Position numbers and translations under genes: made by a program
Notes under the pieces: model-generated
The model's input: the letters and a program-made list of their open reading frames with translations, nothing else
Told to the model about the DNA's origin: nothing
Database searches by the model: none
DNA from: Acidimicrobiia bacterium
Lineage (GTDB): Bacteria > Actinomycetota > Acidimicrobiia > Acidimicrobiales > Poriferisodalaceae
Assembly: GCA_022820925.1 (NCBI GenBank)
Contig: JAJEEO010000012.1
Location: 310,001 to 374,000 of the forward strand
Direction of reading: 5' to 3'
Length of the DNA stretch: 64,000 bases
Part shown: positions 36,053-44,652 of the stretch, piece by piece
Layout: each line of letters opens with the position of its first letter
Numbering within the stretch: the stretch's first letter is position 1

Positions 36053-36522
36053 GCCCCAGGCCACTCACCCGAGGGCGGCGTGCCGCCGGGATCAAGCTGG
36101 GCCAGGAAACCTGCGCAGCGGTCGGCCTCGTCGACCTCCCCGAGCACTGCTGCGGAGTGGCCCAGTCCCCACAGCGACCACAGGAAGCCGTGGTTGGAGG
36201 GCTCCGCCCACCGCACGTAGCCGCTGCCGCGCCAGCCAGCGGCGCGCAGCGCGTCAAGACCCCGGTGGTACCCGACACGGCAGTAGGCGTAGGCCTCCAC
36301 ATGGCGGCCCTCGCCGGCTGCGGTGCGGCCCAGCTCGGCCCATGCATCCAGGAAGCGGGGCCAGCGTGCCGCCACGGCAGCCAGCGCGTCAGCCCGCTCG
36401 TCAGCGGGCCGGTCCAGGGCATCGGCCAAGGCTGCGGTTGCCTCGGGCGGCGCAGGATCCAGGACGGTCGAAGGAAGGCCGCCCGGGCGCAGCGTCATGG
36501 GCGTCGGTGGCTCACTAGGCAC
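36049..36522 (-). CDS. DUF3151 family protein
   Basis: A 157-residue protein of an actinobacterial family of unknown function. The conserved core is TPR-like: RWPRFLDAWAELGRTA, YAYCRVGYHRGLDALRAAGWRGSG, and NHGFLWSLWGLGHSAAVLGEVDEADRCAGFLAQLDP. The GTG start has TAGAGT six bases upstream, making it the leaderless first gene of the DUF3151-mobA-rnd operon. Confidence 0.85.
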   Translation of the reverse strand: MPSEPPTPMTLRPGGLPSTVLDPAPPEATAALADALDRPADERADALAAVAARWPRFLDAWAELGRTAAGEGRHVEAYAYCRVGYHRGLDALRAAGWRGSGYVRWAEPSNHGFLWSLWGLGHSAAVLGEVDEADRCAGFLAQLDPGGTPPSGEWPGA

Positions 36523-36528
36523 AGCGCG

Positions 36529-36534
36529 ACTCTA
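36529..36534 (-). promoter_or_regulatory. Leaderless -10 box for DUF3151-mobA-rnd (TAGAGT)
   Basis: TAGAGT on the minus strand, six bases before the GTG at 36522. Confidence 0.55.
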
Positions 36535-36590
36535 GTGAGCCACCCGGCTCGGCCTCGGGAGCGGTCCCCACCGCGAGGCAAGCTGCTGCG

Positions 36591-36596
36591 TACTCT
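36591..36596 (+). promoter_or_regulatory. Leaderless -10 box for the small membrane protein (TACTCT)
   Basis: TACTCT followed by eight bases and GTG 36605. Confidence 0.55.
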
Positions 36597-36604
36597 CTGG
36601 GGCA

Positions 36605-36940
36605 GTGCTCGGTGAGTGGCTCGACGCGGACCGCGTCAGCATCGCCCTGATTGCCGGTATTGCCTGCCTGTTCATCGCCGCCGTCGTGGCACTGCGGCTG
36701 ATCCGGCGCCTGGCGCTGGCTGTGCTCATCTCGGTGGTGCTGGCTGGTGCGGCAGCGGTGTTGGCGGTGCAGTGGTCGGGTCTGCGGGATTGCCAGCAGA
36801 CCTGCACCTGCGAGGTGTTCGGCCGCAAGGTCAGCGTGCCGCAGAACCCGTTGTGCGGACCGGACCGGATCGACCCGGGCCGCATCGATGTCGACATCGA
36901 CATCGACACCGGACTCCCGTCGGGCAATCCCGCCGGCTGA
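36605..36940 (+). CDS. Small two-helix membrane protein with a Cys cluster
   Basis: A 111-residue protein, family unknown. Two hydrophobic helices (about residues 12-31 and 37-55) are followed by a cysteine cluster, LRDCQQTCTCEVFGR, one more Cys in QNPLCGPD, and an Asp-Ile repeat tail (VDIDIDT). The cysteines may be oxidised outside the membrane or bind metal. It converges on pyk with a 14-base gap and is divergent from the DUF3151 operon. Confidence 0.65.
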   Translation: MLGEWLDADRVSIALIAGIACLFIAAVVALRLIRRLALAVLISVVLAGAAAVLAVQWSGLRDCQQTCTCEVFGRKVSVPQNPLCGPDRIDPGRIDVDIDIDTGLPSGNPAG

Positions 36941-36954
36941 CCGCTCCCGGCTCG

Positions 36955-38388
36955 CTAGGGCACGCGCATGGCGCGCAGGTTGTCGGTGGCATGGGTCTCG
37001 GGACTCGTTCCCGAGACCACCACAACCATGTCGCCAGAGCGCACAAGGCCCGTCCGTGCAGCCGAATGCACGGCTTCCAGCGCCGACTCTGCCGGCGTCA
37101 GCCGTTCGCCGAACACCAGCGGTCGAGTGCCCCACGACAGCGAGAGCTGCATCGCAGTGCGAGGTTCGGGCGTCAACCCCAGCAACGGCATGGACGGCCG
37201 GAACCTGGCCATGCTGCGTGCAGTGAAGCCCGATCGGCTCAGACAGATGATGGCCTGTGCCCCCAGCTCGGTGGCCAGTCTCGATGCTGCCTGGGTGATG
37301 CCGTCGGTCACGCGCAGGTAGTCGGCAGCCCGCTCGTCCAGCCTGCGCACCGACAGCAGCCGGTTCCACCATGCTTCGTAGTCGAAGCGTTCGTCGGCTC
37401 GTTCGGTGATGCGTGCCATTGTCCGCACGGCGTTGACGGGATCGTGGCCGATTGCGGTCTCGCCGCTCAGCATCACTGCTGAGGTGCCGTCGAAGACGGC
37501 GTTCGCTATATCGGACGCTTCCGCACGGGTCGGCACCGGCGAATGCAGCAGCGATTCGAGCATCTGCGTGGCGGTGATGGCGGGACGTCCGTGGGCGATG
37601 CACGCTTCGATGATGCGCTTCTGCAGATGCGGCAGTTCCTCGATGTCGCACTCGGCGCCGAGGTCGCCCCGGGCGACCATCACCGCCGAGGACGCTTCGA
37701 TGATGCCCTCGAGGTTTTCGACCGCTGCCTTGGTCTCGACCTTGGCGACCAGCAGCGGGCCTCTGGGGTGCGGCTCCACCCCCAGCCGCCGCATGTCGTG
37801 CGCGGAGCGGACGAACGACACCGCGACCATGTCGGTGCCCAGATCGACGAAAGTGTCCGCCAGCTTCAGGTCGTGCGGGGTGGGCGTGCTCATGCGCAGC
37901 TTCGACGAGTCGATGTGCAAGCCGGGCCGGCCTTCGAGGTGGCCTCCGTGCAGGACCCGGGTCTTGAGGGCATTCGAGGCCCGGTCCTCGACGGCCAGCA
38001 CCACGTTGCCGTCCCCGAACGACAGCCGATCGCCAGGACCCACATCGGTCAGCAGGCCGTCGTAGTCGACGACGAGCCGGTCCGCTGTGCTGGCGTCGCC
38101 GTCGATGGCGAGCGAGATCACGGCGTCCTCAGTGACGTTGCAACCGCCTTCGGGAAATGGCTTGCAGCGCACCTTGGGGCCGGGAAGGTCCACCAAGATC
38201 CCGATATGGCGGCCGGAGGCCTCTGAGACTGCCCGCAGGCGCCTGAAGGTCGCGATCTGCTCGTCGAGCGCGCCATGGGCCAGACCGAGGCGCCAGACAT
38301 CGACGCCTGCTTCGATCATGGCTTCCATCGTTGCCTCGTCGCTGCAGGCCGGACCGACGCTGGCGATGATCTTTGTTCGTCTTGCCAT
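36955..38388 (-). CDS. pyk: Pyruvate kinase
   Basis: A 477-residue glycolytic enzyme that converts phosphoenolpyruvate and ADP to pyruvate and ATP. The N-terminal RRTKIIASVGPAC, the catalytic region LLVAKVETKAAVENLEGIIEAS and MVARGDLGAECDIEELP, and HGRPAITATQMLESLL with DVANAV-like SDIANAVFDGTSAVMLSGETAIG are all present. The B domain between residues 70 and 165 is complete. ATG 38388 has TACCGT eight bases upstream and also a GGAGG in between, so it may be read either way. Confidence 0.95.
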   Translation of the reverse strand: MARRTKIIASVGPACSDEATMEAMIEAGVDVWRLGLAHGALDEQIATFRRLRAVSEASGRHIGILVDLPGPKVRCKPFPEGGCNVTEDAVISLAIDGDASTADRLVVDYDGLLTDVGPGDRLSFGDGNVVLAVEDRASNALKTRVLHGGHLEGRPGLHIDSSKLRMSTPTPHDLKLADTFVDLGTDMVAVSFVRSAHDMRRLGVEPHPRGPLLVAKVETKAAVENLEGIIEASSAVMVARGDLGAECDIEELPHLQKRIIEACIAHGRPAITATQMLESLLHSPVPTRAEASDIANAVFDGTSAVMLSGETAIGHDPVNAVRTMARITERADERFDYEAWWNRLLSVRRLDERAADYLRVTDGITQAASRLATELGAQAIICLSRSGFTARSMARFRPSMPLLGLTPEPRTAMQLSLSWGTRPLVFGERLTPAESALEAVHSAARTGLVRSGDMVVVVSGTSPETHATDNLRAMRVP

Positions 38389-38396
38389 GTGCCTCC

Positions 38397-38402
38397 ACGG
38401 TA
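38397..38402 (-). promoter_or_regulatory. -10 box for pyk (TACCGT)
   Basis: TACCGT on the minus strand, eight bases before the ATG at 38388. A GGAGG lies within the same eight bases. Confidence 0.5.
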
Positions 38403-38463
38403 CCGCTCTCGTCCAATACCCCCGCCATCCGGGGCATTCAGCGGGCCTGACTGCGTCGGCCTC

Positions 38464-38469
38464 TAGGGT
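38464..38469 (+). promoter_or_regulatory. Leaderless -10 box for the histidine phosphatase (TAGGGT)
   Basis: TAGGGT followed by eight bases and GTG 38478. Confidence 0.55.
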
Positions 38470-38477
38470 CACCGGCC

Positions 38478-39095
38478 GTGGAACTCGTCTTTGTCCGCCA
38501 CGGCCAACCTGAACGCGTCATTCGCCACGACGGCCAGCCCGCTGACCCGCCGCTGTCCGACATCGGCCGCCAGCAGGCGGCGGCGGTCGCTTCATGGCTC
38601 GTGGAGATGGGCGTCGACGCGCTCTACAGCAGCCCGATGCGACGAGCGCTGCAGACTGCGGACGCGATCGCTGCCGCAACCGGCTTGGAAGCGACCGTGC
38701 GCGAGGGACTGAGCGAGTTCGACCGCGACTCCCCCGCCTACGTTCCGATGGAGGTCCTCAAGGAGACCGACCGGGAACGCTGGGACGAGCTGGCCACCGG
38801 GTCGTTCGGCGATGCGGAGCGAACGGCGCACTTCATTGCCACCGTCAACGATGCGGTGGACCGGATCGTCGCCGACCATCGCAGCCAGCGGGTTGCGCTG
38901 GCGTGCCACGGCGGCGTCGTGAACGCGTATCTGGCCCGATGTCTCGGTTTCGATCCGGACACCTTCTTGAAGTTCGACGTGGACTACACCTCGGTGACCC
39001 GCGTGTTCGCGTCGAGCCATGGGCATCGCAGCGTGCTCTCGGTCAACGAGCGCACCCACCTGCGCGGACGCCCGGACCTGGCCATCGGCCTGTGA
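38478..39095 (+). CDS. Histidine phosphatase family protein (phosphoglycerate mutase-like)
   Basis: A 205-residue phosphatase/mutase. The phospho-acceptor motif VFVRHGQPE is at residues 4-12, with LSDIGRQQAAAVASWL, LYSSPMRRALQTADAIA and the second histidine in VALACHGGVVNAYLARCL. The Glu in REGLSEFDRDS is the usual acid residue. The substrate is not predictable; cofactor-dependent mutase activity is less likely than phosphatase. It is divergent from pyk, with 89 bases between the starts. Confidence 0.9.
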   Translation: MELVFVRHGQPERVIRHDGQPADPPLSDIGRQQAAAVASWLVEMGVDALYSSPMRRALQTADAIAAATGLEATVREGLSEFDRDSPAYVPMEVLKETDRERWDELATGSFGDAERTAHFIATVNDAVDRIVADHRSQRVALACHGGVVNAYLARCLGFDPDTFLKFDVDYTSVTRVFASSHGHRSVLSVNERTHLRGRPDLAIGL

Positions 39096-39124
39096 GACTC
39101 GGCTGGTGTGCGACCTGGTGGCTG

Positions 39125-39943
39125 CTAGTTGAGCTGGGCCCACAGGCGCAGCGCCGCATTGTTGAGCTGATCCGCCGCAGAGCCGCCGAACCTCTCTGCC
39201 GCGGACTCGAGGCTGCGCGCGCCCTCATCGGGGCGTCCCAGGGCTGACAGCGCCTGTCCGAGCCGGATGAACTCCTCCGGCGGGCAGTCACCCAGCCGCG
39301 TGAGCAGCTCCAGCACGGCCAGCATCGGGGGCGAGTCGGGCCGACGCATGTGCACGGTACGCAGATTGTTGAGCATCCGCAGCAGGATCGTCTCGGCCGG
39401 TGTCGGCCGCAGGAACGAATCATCGAACGCCTGCCGCGACTCGAAGCGGGCAAAGATCGCTGCCGCACCCGCCCGGTCGATGATGCAACCGTCGAAGGCG
39501 TCAATGAACACCTCTGGATCGGGTGTGCCGACCAGGAAATGGCCTGGCATGCCCACGCCGTGCAGCACGACACCGGCGCGGCGAGCCACCTCGATGGTGA
39601 CGACGGCCAGCGTTATCGGGATGCCGAGACGGCGGGAGACCACGAGGTCCAAGTAGCTGTTGGCCGGGTCGGCGAAACCGCCGCGGTTCGGTCCGAACCC
39701 CTCCTGATCGAAGAGCAGATCGACGACCGCATCCGGTGTGGGCTCACGCACCGCAGCGCCGAGTCGGTCCAGCTCGGCCAGCGCCGCGGACTCGTCAACC
39801 GGGTCTTCCCGGCAGTGAGCAGCAATGGCCAGGGCCGCTCGGTCGAGCGGCACCGGTTCGCTGGCCGCCAACCTGGCGAAGGCATCCGCTGATGACGGGT
39901 GATCGTCGGAGGGGCCGTGTGCTCCCGCGTCGCCGTCTGGCAT
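39125..39943 (-). CDS. SirB1/UPF0162 family protein (transglutaminase-like core with TPR)
   Basis: A 272-residue protein. The N-terminal half resembles a transglutaminase-like fold lacking an obvious catalytic Cys: FGPNRGGFADPANSYLDLVVSRRLGIPITLAVVTIEVARRAG, then GVGMPGHFLVGTPD and EVFIDAFDGCIID. The C-terminal half is helical and TPR-like (ETILLRMLNNLRTVHMRRPD, PEEFIRLGQALSALGRPDEG). The biochemical function of the family is unknown. ATG 39943 has TACCGT seven bases upstream and replaces an overlong reading that would overlap the divergent gene. Confidence 0.87.
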   Translation of the reverse strand: MPDGDAGAHGPSDDHPSSADAFARLAASEPVPLDRAALAIAAHCREDPVDESAALAELDRLGAAVREPTPDAVVDLLFDQEGFGPNRGGFADPANSYLDLVVSRRLGIPITLAVVTIEVARRAGVVLHGVGMPGHFLVGTPDPEVFIDAFDGCIIDRAGAAAIFARFESRQAFDDSFLRPTPAETILLRMLNNLRTVHMRRPDSPPMLAVLELLTRLGDCPPEEFIRLGQALSALGRPDEGARSLESAAERFGGSAADQLNNAALRLWAQLN

Positions 39944-39950
39944 CGAGGTG

Positions 39951-39956
39951 ACGGTA
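39951..39956 (-). promoter_or_regulatory. Leaderless -10 box for the SirB1-like gene (TACCGT)
   Basis: TACCGT on the minus strand, seven bases before the ATG at 39943. Confidence 0.6.
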
Positions 39957-40027
39957 CCGGTGGCGGCGCCGGGTCCCATCTGGCGGTCGTCGTGCCCAGC
40001 TCGGGCGGTGCAAAGCAGGCGAGCGGC

Positions 40028-40033
40028 GATACT
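40028..40033 (+). promoter_or_regulatory. Possible leaderless -10 box for the GDPD gene (GATACT)
   Basis: GATACT followed by six bases and GTG 40040. It keeps the conserved second A and final T but not the first T, so it is weaker than the other boxes. Confidence 0.4.
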
Positions 40034-40039
40034 TGCGCT

Positions 40040-40870
40040 GTGACGTCGGTGCACCCCTTTCTGGACGAGCCCGGGCCGGTGCCGATTGCCCATCGAGGCG
40101 GCAGCTCCGTGTGGCCACAGAACACGATGGCCGCCTTCGAGGGCGCGGTGGGGCTCGGCTACCGCTACCTGGAAACCGATGTGCAGGCCACCGCTGACGG
40201 CGTGCTGGCGGTCTACCATGACAGGGATCTCGCCCCGACCTCGGACCTCGACGGGCACATCTCGGAGATGACCTGGAGCGAGGTGTCCCGGGCACGCGTC
40301 GACGGCGAGCCGATCCCACGGCTTGAAGAGCTGCTCGACGCCTTCGACGATGTCCGCATCAGCATCGATCCCAAGTCCGATGCCGCCGTCGAGCCGCTCA
40401 TCGAGGCACTGCGGCGGCCGGGTGTGCTCGAGCGAGTGTGCATCGGCTCGTTCTCCGACGAACGCCTCGAACGCGTCGACGAAGCGTATGGCGACGCAGT
40501 GTGCCTCAGCTTCAGCCCACGGGAAATCGCTCGCCTGCGGATGCTGAGCCTCGCGGGACTGCCCGCGCGGCCCCGTCGCTCCACCCGATCAGGTTCGCCG
40601 AGCCGCAGGCGGCGCGAGCGACCGTTCAGGGGACGCATCGCGTCCATTCCGCTGCGGCGGGGACCGATCCCGCTCGCAACCCGCCGACTGGTCGACTATG
40701 CGCACCGGGCCGGTCTGGCCGTGCACGTGTGGACCATTGACGATCCCGTCGAGATGGATCGTCTGCTCGACATCGGCGTCGACGGCGTGATGACCGACGA
40801 GCCGAGGGTCCTGCTTGAGGTCATGGCCGAGCGCGGAGCCTGGCCCGCAGGCGGCGAGGCCGTCACATGA
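40040..40870 (+). CDS. Glycerophosphodiester phosphodiesterase
   Basis: A 276-residue TIM-barrel phosphodiesterase that releases glycerol 3-phosphate from lipid head-group diesters. Active-site motifs are PIAHRGGSSVWPQNTMAAF near residue 15, YLETDVQATADGVLAVYHD near 40-60, and VHVWTIDDPVEMDRLLDIGVDGVMTDEP near the end. An Arg-rich stretch (RPRRSTRSGSPSRRRRERP, residues about 175-195) interrupts the barrel where relatives have a short loop. No signal peptide is visible, so it is probably cytoplasmic. Its stop overlaps the next start as ATGA. Confidence 0.9.
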   Translation: MTSVHPFLDEPGPVPIAHRGGSSVWPQNTMAAFEGAVGLGYRYLETDVQATADGVLAVYHDRDLAPTSDLDGHISEMTWSEVSRARVDGEPIPRLEELLDAFDDVRISIDPKSDAAVEPLIEALRRPGVLERVCIGSFSDERLERVDEAYGDAVCLSFSPREIARLRMLSLAGLPARPRRSTRSGSPSRRRRERPFRGRIASIPLRRGPIPLATRRLVDYAHRAGLAVHVWTIDDPVEMDRLLDIGVDGVMTDEPRVLLEVMAERGAWPAGGEAVT

Positions 40871-42300
40871 GCACCGGCGTCATCGATGCGGGGCTCATCG
40901 GCGAGCTGGCGGGCATCGTCGGGGTGGCACACGTCCTGCAGGACCCGGAGATCACCGCCGGCTACGCGGTCGACTGGACCCGCCGTTTCGCCGGCGCGAC
41001 GCCGCTGGTGATTCGACCCGGCGACACCGCCGAGACTGCCGCCGTGATGGGAGTGCTGGCAGGCGCCCGCATCGCCGTCGTGCCCCAGGGAGGCAATACC
41101 GGCCTCGTCGGCGGCAGCGTGCCGCTCGCCGATGAAGCGGTGTTGTCGATGCGGCGGTTGAACGTCTGCGAGCCGGTGGACGAGCTCGCATCCCAGGTGA
41201 CGCTGGGTGCCGGGGTGACGCTGGCCGATGCCCAAGCCCATGTTGCCGCGTCAGGGCTCAGCGTCGGCGTGGACCTTGCGGCGCGCGACTCGGCCACGAT
41301 CGGCGGCATGGTCGCCACCAACGCGGGCGGCATCAACGTGCTGCGCTACGGCGCCATGCGAGCCCAAGTCGTGGGCATCGAAGCGGTGCTCGCCGACGGC
41401 ACGGTCGTGAGCCACCTGGCAGGCCTGGAGAAGGACAACACCGGATACGACCTCGGGGCTCTGCTGGCGGGCAGCGAAGGCACGCTGGGCATCATCACGC
41501 GGGTGCGCTCGCGGCTGCATCCCACCCAGCCCGAGCGTGCGACCGCCTTGCTGGCGTTCGAGACGGCAGCAGATGCCGTCAGCGCAGCCGCAGCGCTGCG
41601 CCGCAGCGTCGCCTCGCTGCACGCGCTGGAAGCCGTCTTCGAGGGCGCCATGGAGGTCGTGTCGGAGCACTTGGGCACCGCCCCGCCCGTCGGGCGCATC
41701 GACGGCACGTCAAACGACACACGGGTCGACGGCTCCCCGGGCGGCGGGGCGTGGCTGATCGCCGAAGCGGCAGCACGCACCGATCCCAGCGATGAGCTGG
41801 GCGCGGCCGTCGCCGAGCTGGAAGATCTCGTCACCGATGCAGCGGTTGCGCTCGAACCCGCGGCGCGCCAGCGCCTGTGGGCGTTCCGCGAGCAAGTCAC
41901 CGAGGCAATCTCTGCGGCCGGCATCCCCCACAAGCTGGACGTGACGCTGCCGGCAGCTCGTCTCGCAGAATTCGTGGACGGGGTCCCCGCTGTGGTGCAT
42001 GCAGCCGATCCCGACGCCCGACCGCTGCTGTTCGGCCATCTCGGCGACGGCAACGTGCACGTCAACGTGCTCGGCCCAGCAGGGGCGGAGCCAGCCGAGA
42101 GCGTGGACGACGCGGTGCTCCGCTACGTGGCCTCGCTCGGCGGTTCCATCTCGGCGGAGCACGGCATCGGAACGGCCAAGCTGTCCCAGCTGCACCTCAA
42201 CCGCACCCCAGCAGAGCTTGCGGCATTCAGCGCCATCAAGCGGGCCCTCGACCCCGACAATATCCTCAACCCCAACGTGCTGCTGCCGCAGCCGGGTTGA
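40867..42300 (+). CDS. FAD-linked oxidase, D-2-hydroxyacid dehydrogenase type
   Basis: A 477-residue protein of the D-lactate / D-2-hydroxyglutarate dehydrogenase and GlcD family. FAD-binding motifs are VVPQGGNTGLVGGSVPL near residue 75, RDSATIGGMVATNAGGINVLRYG near 145 and GALLAGSEGTLGIITRVR near 200. The C-terminal domain has LFGHLGDGNVHVNVLGP and ISAEHGIGTAKLSQLHLNR. It is a second, separate member of the family besides GlcD and does not sit with GlcE or GlcF. Translation is coupled to the GDPD gene. The substrate is unknown. Confidence 0.88.
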   Translation: MSTGVIDAGLIGELAGIVGVAHVLQDPEITAGYAVDWTRRFAGATPLVIRPGDTAETAAVMGVLAGARIAVVPQGGNTGLVGGSVPLADEAVLSMRRLNVCEPVDELASQVTLGAGVTLADAQAHVAASGLSVGVDLAARDSATIGGMVATNAGGINVLRYGAMRAQVVGIEAVLADGTVVSHLAGLEKDNTGYDLGALLAGSEGTLGIITRVRSRLHPTQPERATALLAFETAADAVSAAAALRRSVASLHALEAVFEGAMEVVSEHLGTAPPVGRIDGTSNDTRVDGSPGGGAWLIAEAAARTDPSDELGAAVAELEDLVTDAAVALEPAARQRLWAFREQVTEAISAAGIPHKLDVTLPAARLAEFVDGVPAVVHAADPDARPLLFGHLGDGNVHVNVLGPAGAEPAESVDDAVLRYVASLGGSISAEHGIGTAKLSQLHLNRTPAELAAFSAIKRALDPDNILNPNVLLPQPG

Positions 42301-42322
42301 CGCACGGGCACGACTGCGGGTC

Positions 42323-42328
42323 TACCGT
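42323..42328 (+). promoter_or_regulatory. Leaderless -10 box for the gamma-glutamyltransferase homologue (TACCGT)
   Basis: TACCGT followed by seven bases and ATG 42336. It excludes much longer upstream readings. Confidence 0.6.
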
Positions 42329-42335
42329 TCGCTCC

Positions 42336-43934
42336 ATGAGCCGCTCCCGACCGCAGGTTCCATTCGCGTCTCGCTACGCCCGCAGCGGCATGGTGTGCAG
42401 CGTCGATCACCTCGCCAGCGACGCCGGAGTGGCGCTGCTGCGCGTTGGCGGCTCAGCAGCAGACGCGGCGGTGGCCGCCTCGGCCGTGCTCGCCGTCACT
42501 ACCCAGCACATGTGCGGCATGGGCGGCGACTTGTGGGCACTCGTCCACCACGCCGACGGCGAACCGCCCGCGGCGCTCAATGCGAGCGGGCGCGCGGGCA
42601 GCGGCGCAAACGCATCAGGGCTGCGCTCCGAGGGCCGAACCCGCATGCGATTCCGTGCCGACATTCGCAGCGTCCCGATTCCGGGATGCGTCGACGGGTG
42701 GCTGGCATTGCACGAGCGGTTCGGGCGTACGCCGCTGGCAGAGGTGCTGGCCCCCGCCATCGATCTTGCCGAGGGCGGCTTCCCCCTCTCACCGCACGGG
42801 GCCGCCGCCACGACGCTGCTGGAAGGCACCGCCAACTCCGGGGACTACCCGGAGGGCAGCCAGCCAGGCGATCTCATCCGCCGGCCCGGCGTTGCCGCCG
42901 CATTGCACGAGATCATCGAAGGAGGGCGGGAGGCCTACTACGAAGGCGACTTCGGCAGTGACCTCATCGATCTGGGCCGCGGCGAGTACGCAGCGGCCGA
43001 TCTGGCACGCTCCCAAGCGGATTGGGTGACGCCGCTGCGCACCACCGCCTGGGATCATGCGATCTTCACGGTCCCCCCCAACTCGCAGGGCTACCTGACC
43101 TTGGCCGGTGCATGGATCGCCGACGGTCTGGACCTGCCGTCGGATCCCGACGATCCCCTGTTCGCCCACCTGCTGGCCGAGGCCGCGAAACAGGCAGGGT
43201 GGGACCGGCCAGAAGTCCTCTCCGACAGCGCCGACGGCAATGCGCTGATCTCGCCCGATCGGCTCGCCCCGCGCCGGTCCGCGATCTCGCCAGACGTCGC
43301 TTCGCCGCTCGGTGCGGGCACTGGCACCGGCGACACGATGTACCTCGCGGCGGTCGACGCCGATCGCATGGGCGTCTCGCTCATCCAATCGAACGCGTCG
43401 GGCTGGGGAGTGGGCCTGTGGACCCCCACGCATCGGATCAGCCTGCACAATCGCGGCATCGGGTTCAGCCTCGACGAGGGGCACCCGGCCGAGTACGGAC
43501 CAGGGCGCCGGCCGCCGCACACGCTCGCGCCGGCACTCGTGCAGCACGCCGACGGCTCGTTGCGGTCCGTTGTCGGGACAATGGGCGGCGATGCCCAGCC
43601 GCAGGTGTTGCTCCAGGTGCTCGCGCGCGCGCTCGCCTGCCGCGAAGACCCAGCACGCGCCATCGGCACGGGGCGCTGGCGCTGGGGGGCGGCGGCCGGA
43701 ACCGGTTTCGACACCTGGGCCGATCCCGAGAACCTCGAGCTCCGCATCGAGGGCCACGCCGCATGGGCATCCCCCGACGGGCTGGCCGATCTGGGACGGC
43801 GAGGCCACCGTGTCGGAGCCGATGCTCCGCACGACAACGCTTTCGGACATGCGCACCTCATCGAAGTCCACGACGGCGTGCTCGCCGGAGCCGCCGACCC
43901 ACGAGCCCTGACCGGGTCCGCCGCGGGTTACTGA
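42336..43934 (+). CDS. Gamma-glutamyltransferase family protein (Ntn hydrolase)
   Basis: A 532-residue protein of the GGT/cephalosporin acylase family. The N-terminal segment is GMVCSVDHLASDAGVALLRVGGSAADAAVAASAVLAV, followed by GMGGDLWALVHHADG. The autoprocessing site, where Thr becomes the nucleophile, fits GAGTGTGDTMYLAAVDADR near residue 330. GTMGGDAQPQVLLQVLARAL near 415 binds the gamma-glutamyl group in true enzymes. No signal peptide is evident, so it may be cytoplasmic. Whether it acts on glutathione, mycothiol-type or other gamma-glutamyl compounds is not visible. Confidence 0.88.
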   Translation: MSRSRPQVPFASRYARSGMVCSVDHLASDAGVALLRVGGSAADAAVAASAVLAVTTQHMCGMGGDLWALVHHADGEPPAALNASGRAGSGANASGLRSEGRTRMRFRADIRSVPIPGCVDGWLALHERFGRTPLAEVLAPAIDLAEGGFPLSPHGAAATTLLEGTANSGDYPEGSQPGDLIRRPGVAAALHEIIEGGREAYYEGDFGSDLIDLGRGEYAAADLARSQADWVTPLRTTAWDHAIFTVPPNSQGYLTLAGAWIADGLDLPSDPDDPLFAHLLAEAAKQAGWDRPEVLSDSADGNALISPDRLAPRRSAISPDVASPLGAGTGTGDTMYLAAVDADRMGVSLIQSNASGWGVGLWTPTHRISLHNRGIGFSLDEGHPAEYGPGRRPPHTLAPALVQHADGSLRSVVGTMGGDAQPQVLLQVLARALACREDPARAIGTGRWRWGAAAGTGFDTWADPENLELRIEGHAAWASPDGLADLGRRGHRVGADAPHDNAFGHAHLIEVHDGVLAGAADPRALTGSAAGY

Positions 43935-44023
43935 ACCGCCAGCGGAGCCGTCTGCGGCGCCGTCCGCTTCAGAACCCGCAACTCCTCGGCGGGCGAGGTA
44001 CCGCTATCCCGGCGACGCTGCTC

Positions 44024-44551
44024 TCAATTCGGGGATTCCAGGAGCCAGGAGCCGCAGGCATCAGTCTCGAAGAACTCGCCCTCATCGAGTTCGACTCGCC
44101 TGCCCCACGCGTCCCCGAAGTGGGTGGTGACGACGGCGTTGAGCGAGCCGCTGAGGTCACTCACTGCGGCGTAGTAGCAGGCGGAGCCGGTCCCAGTTGC
44201 GACATAACGGCCAGGTGCCACGTCGGTGCCCACCAGGTACATGCCGTCGCGCTGCATCAAAGCCGGCAAGCGCGAACTCGACGGCACCTCCGGCTGAGCA
44301 ACTGGCGTCAGCTCGGCACCCGCGACGGTGCTGACCTGTGGCTGCTCGTCGGCCGTTGGAAGAGGTCCCCACTGCACCGCTGCGAACCAGCCGACGCCGA
44401 TGCCGATCACGAGCACCGATACCAAGGTGATGAGGAAACCCCGCCGGCGAATCTTGGCGTCAGGCAGGCGCCGTAACTCGACGATCTCGTGGGCAGAGGG
44501 ATGCCGCTTGTCGGGTGCCTCGCGAGCGCGGCTGCCCGTAATGCGTCGCAC
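44024..44551 (-). CDS. Membrane-anchored protein with a C-terminal extracytoplasmic domain
   Basis: A 175-residue protein: basic N-terminus, one membrane helix (FLITLVSVLVIGIGVGWFAA, about residues 34-53), a linker, then a domain with DGMYLVGTDVAPGRYVATG, SACYYAAVSDLSG and TDACGSWLL. The same layout (G.Y.VG.D..PG.Y followed by C.Y) occurs in many actinobacterial exported proteins of unknown function, probably a small beta domain with one disulfide. GTG 44551 has TACGAT eight bases upstream. It is divergent from the M15 peptidase gene. Confidence 0.72.
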   Translation of the reverse strand: MRRITGSRAREAPDKRHPSAHEIVELRRLPDAKIRRRGFLITLVSVLVIGIGVGWFAAVQWGPLPTADEQPQVSTVAGAELTPVAQPEVPSSSRLPALMQRDGMYLVGTDVAPGRYVATGTGSACYYAAVSDLSGSLNAVVTTHFGDAWGRRVELDEGEFFETDACGSWLLESPN

Positions 44552-44559
44552 CCTGAAGG

Positions 44560-44565
44560 ATCGTA
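44560..44565 (-). promoter_or_regulatory. Leaderless -10 box for the membrane-anchored protein (TACGAT)
   Basis: TACGAT on the minus strand, eight bases before the GTG at 44551. Confidence 0.5.
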
Positions 44566-44640
44566 GTTCCGGCTGCAATGACCTCTGCGTGACGTCGGCT
44601 GCGTGTTGTCGCAGGGCGCTGATCGCCGCTCGAAAACGCA

Positions 44641-44646
44641 TAGCTT
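44641..44646 (+). promoter_or_regulatory. Leaderless -10 box for the M15 peptidase gene (TAGCTT)
   Basis: TAGCTT followed by six bases and GTG 44653. Confidence 0.55.
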
Positions 44647-44652
44647 GCGACT

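Noticed and set aside
36515..37651. A 378-residue minus-strand frame overlapping pyk and the small membrane protein
   Set aside because: It is Arg/Ser/His-rich, matches nothing and conflicts with pyruvate kinase motifs in another frame of the same strand.
41877..42335. N-terminal extension of the gamma-glutamyltransferase homologue
   Set aside because: The extension is a shadow of the FAD oxidase gene; ATG 42336 has a leaderless -10 box and begins at the conserved region.
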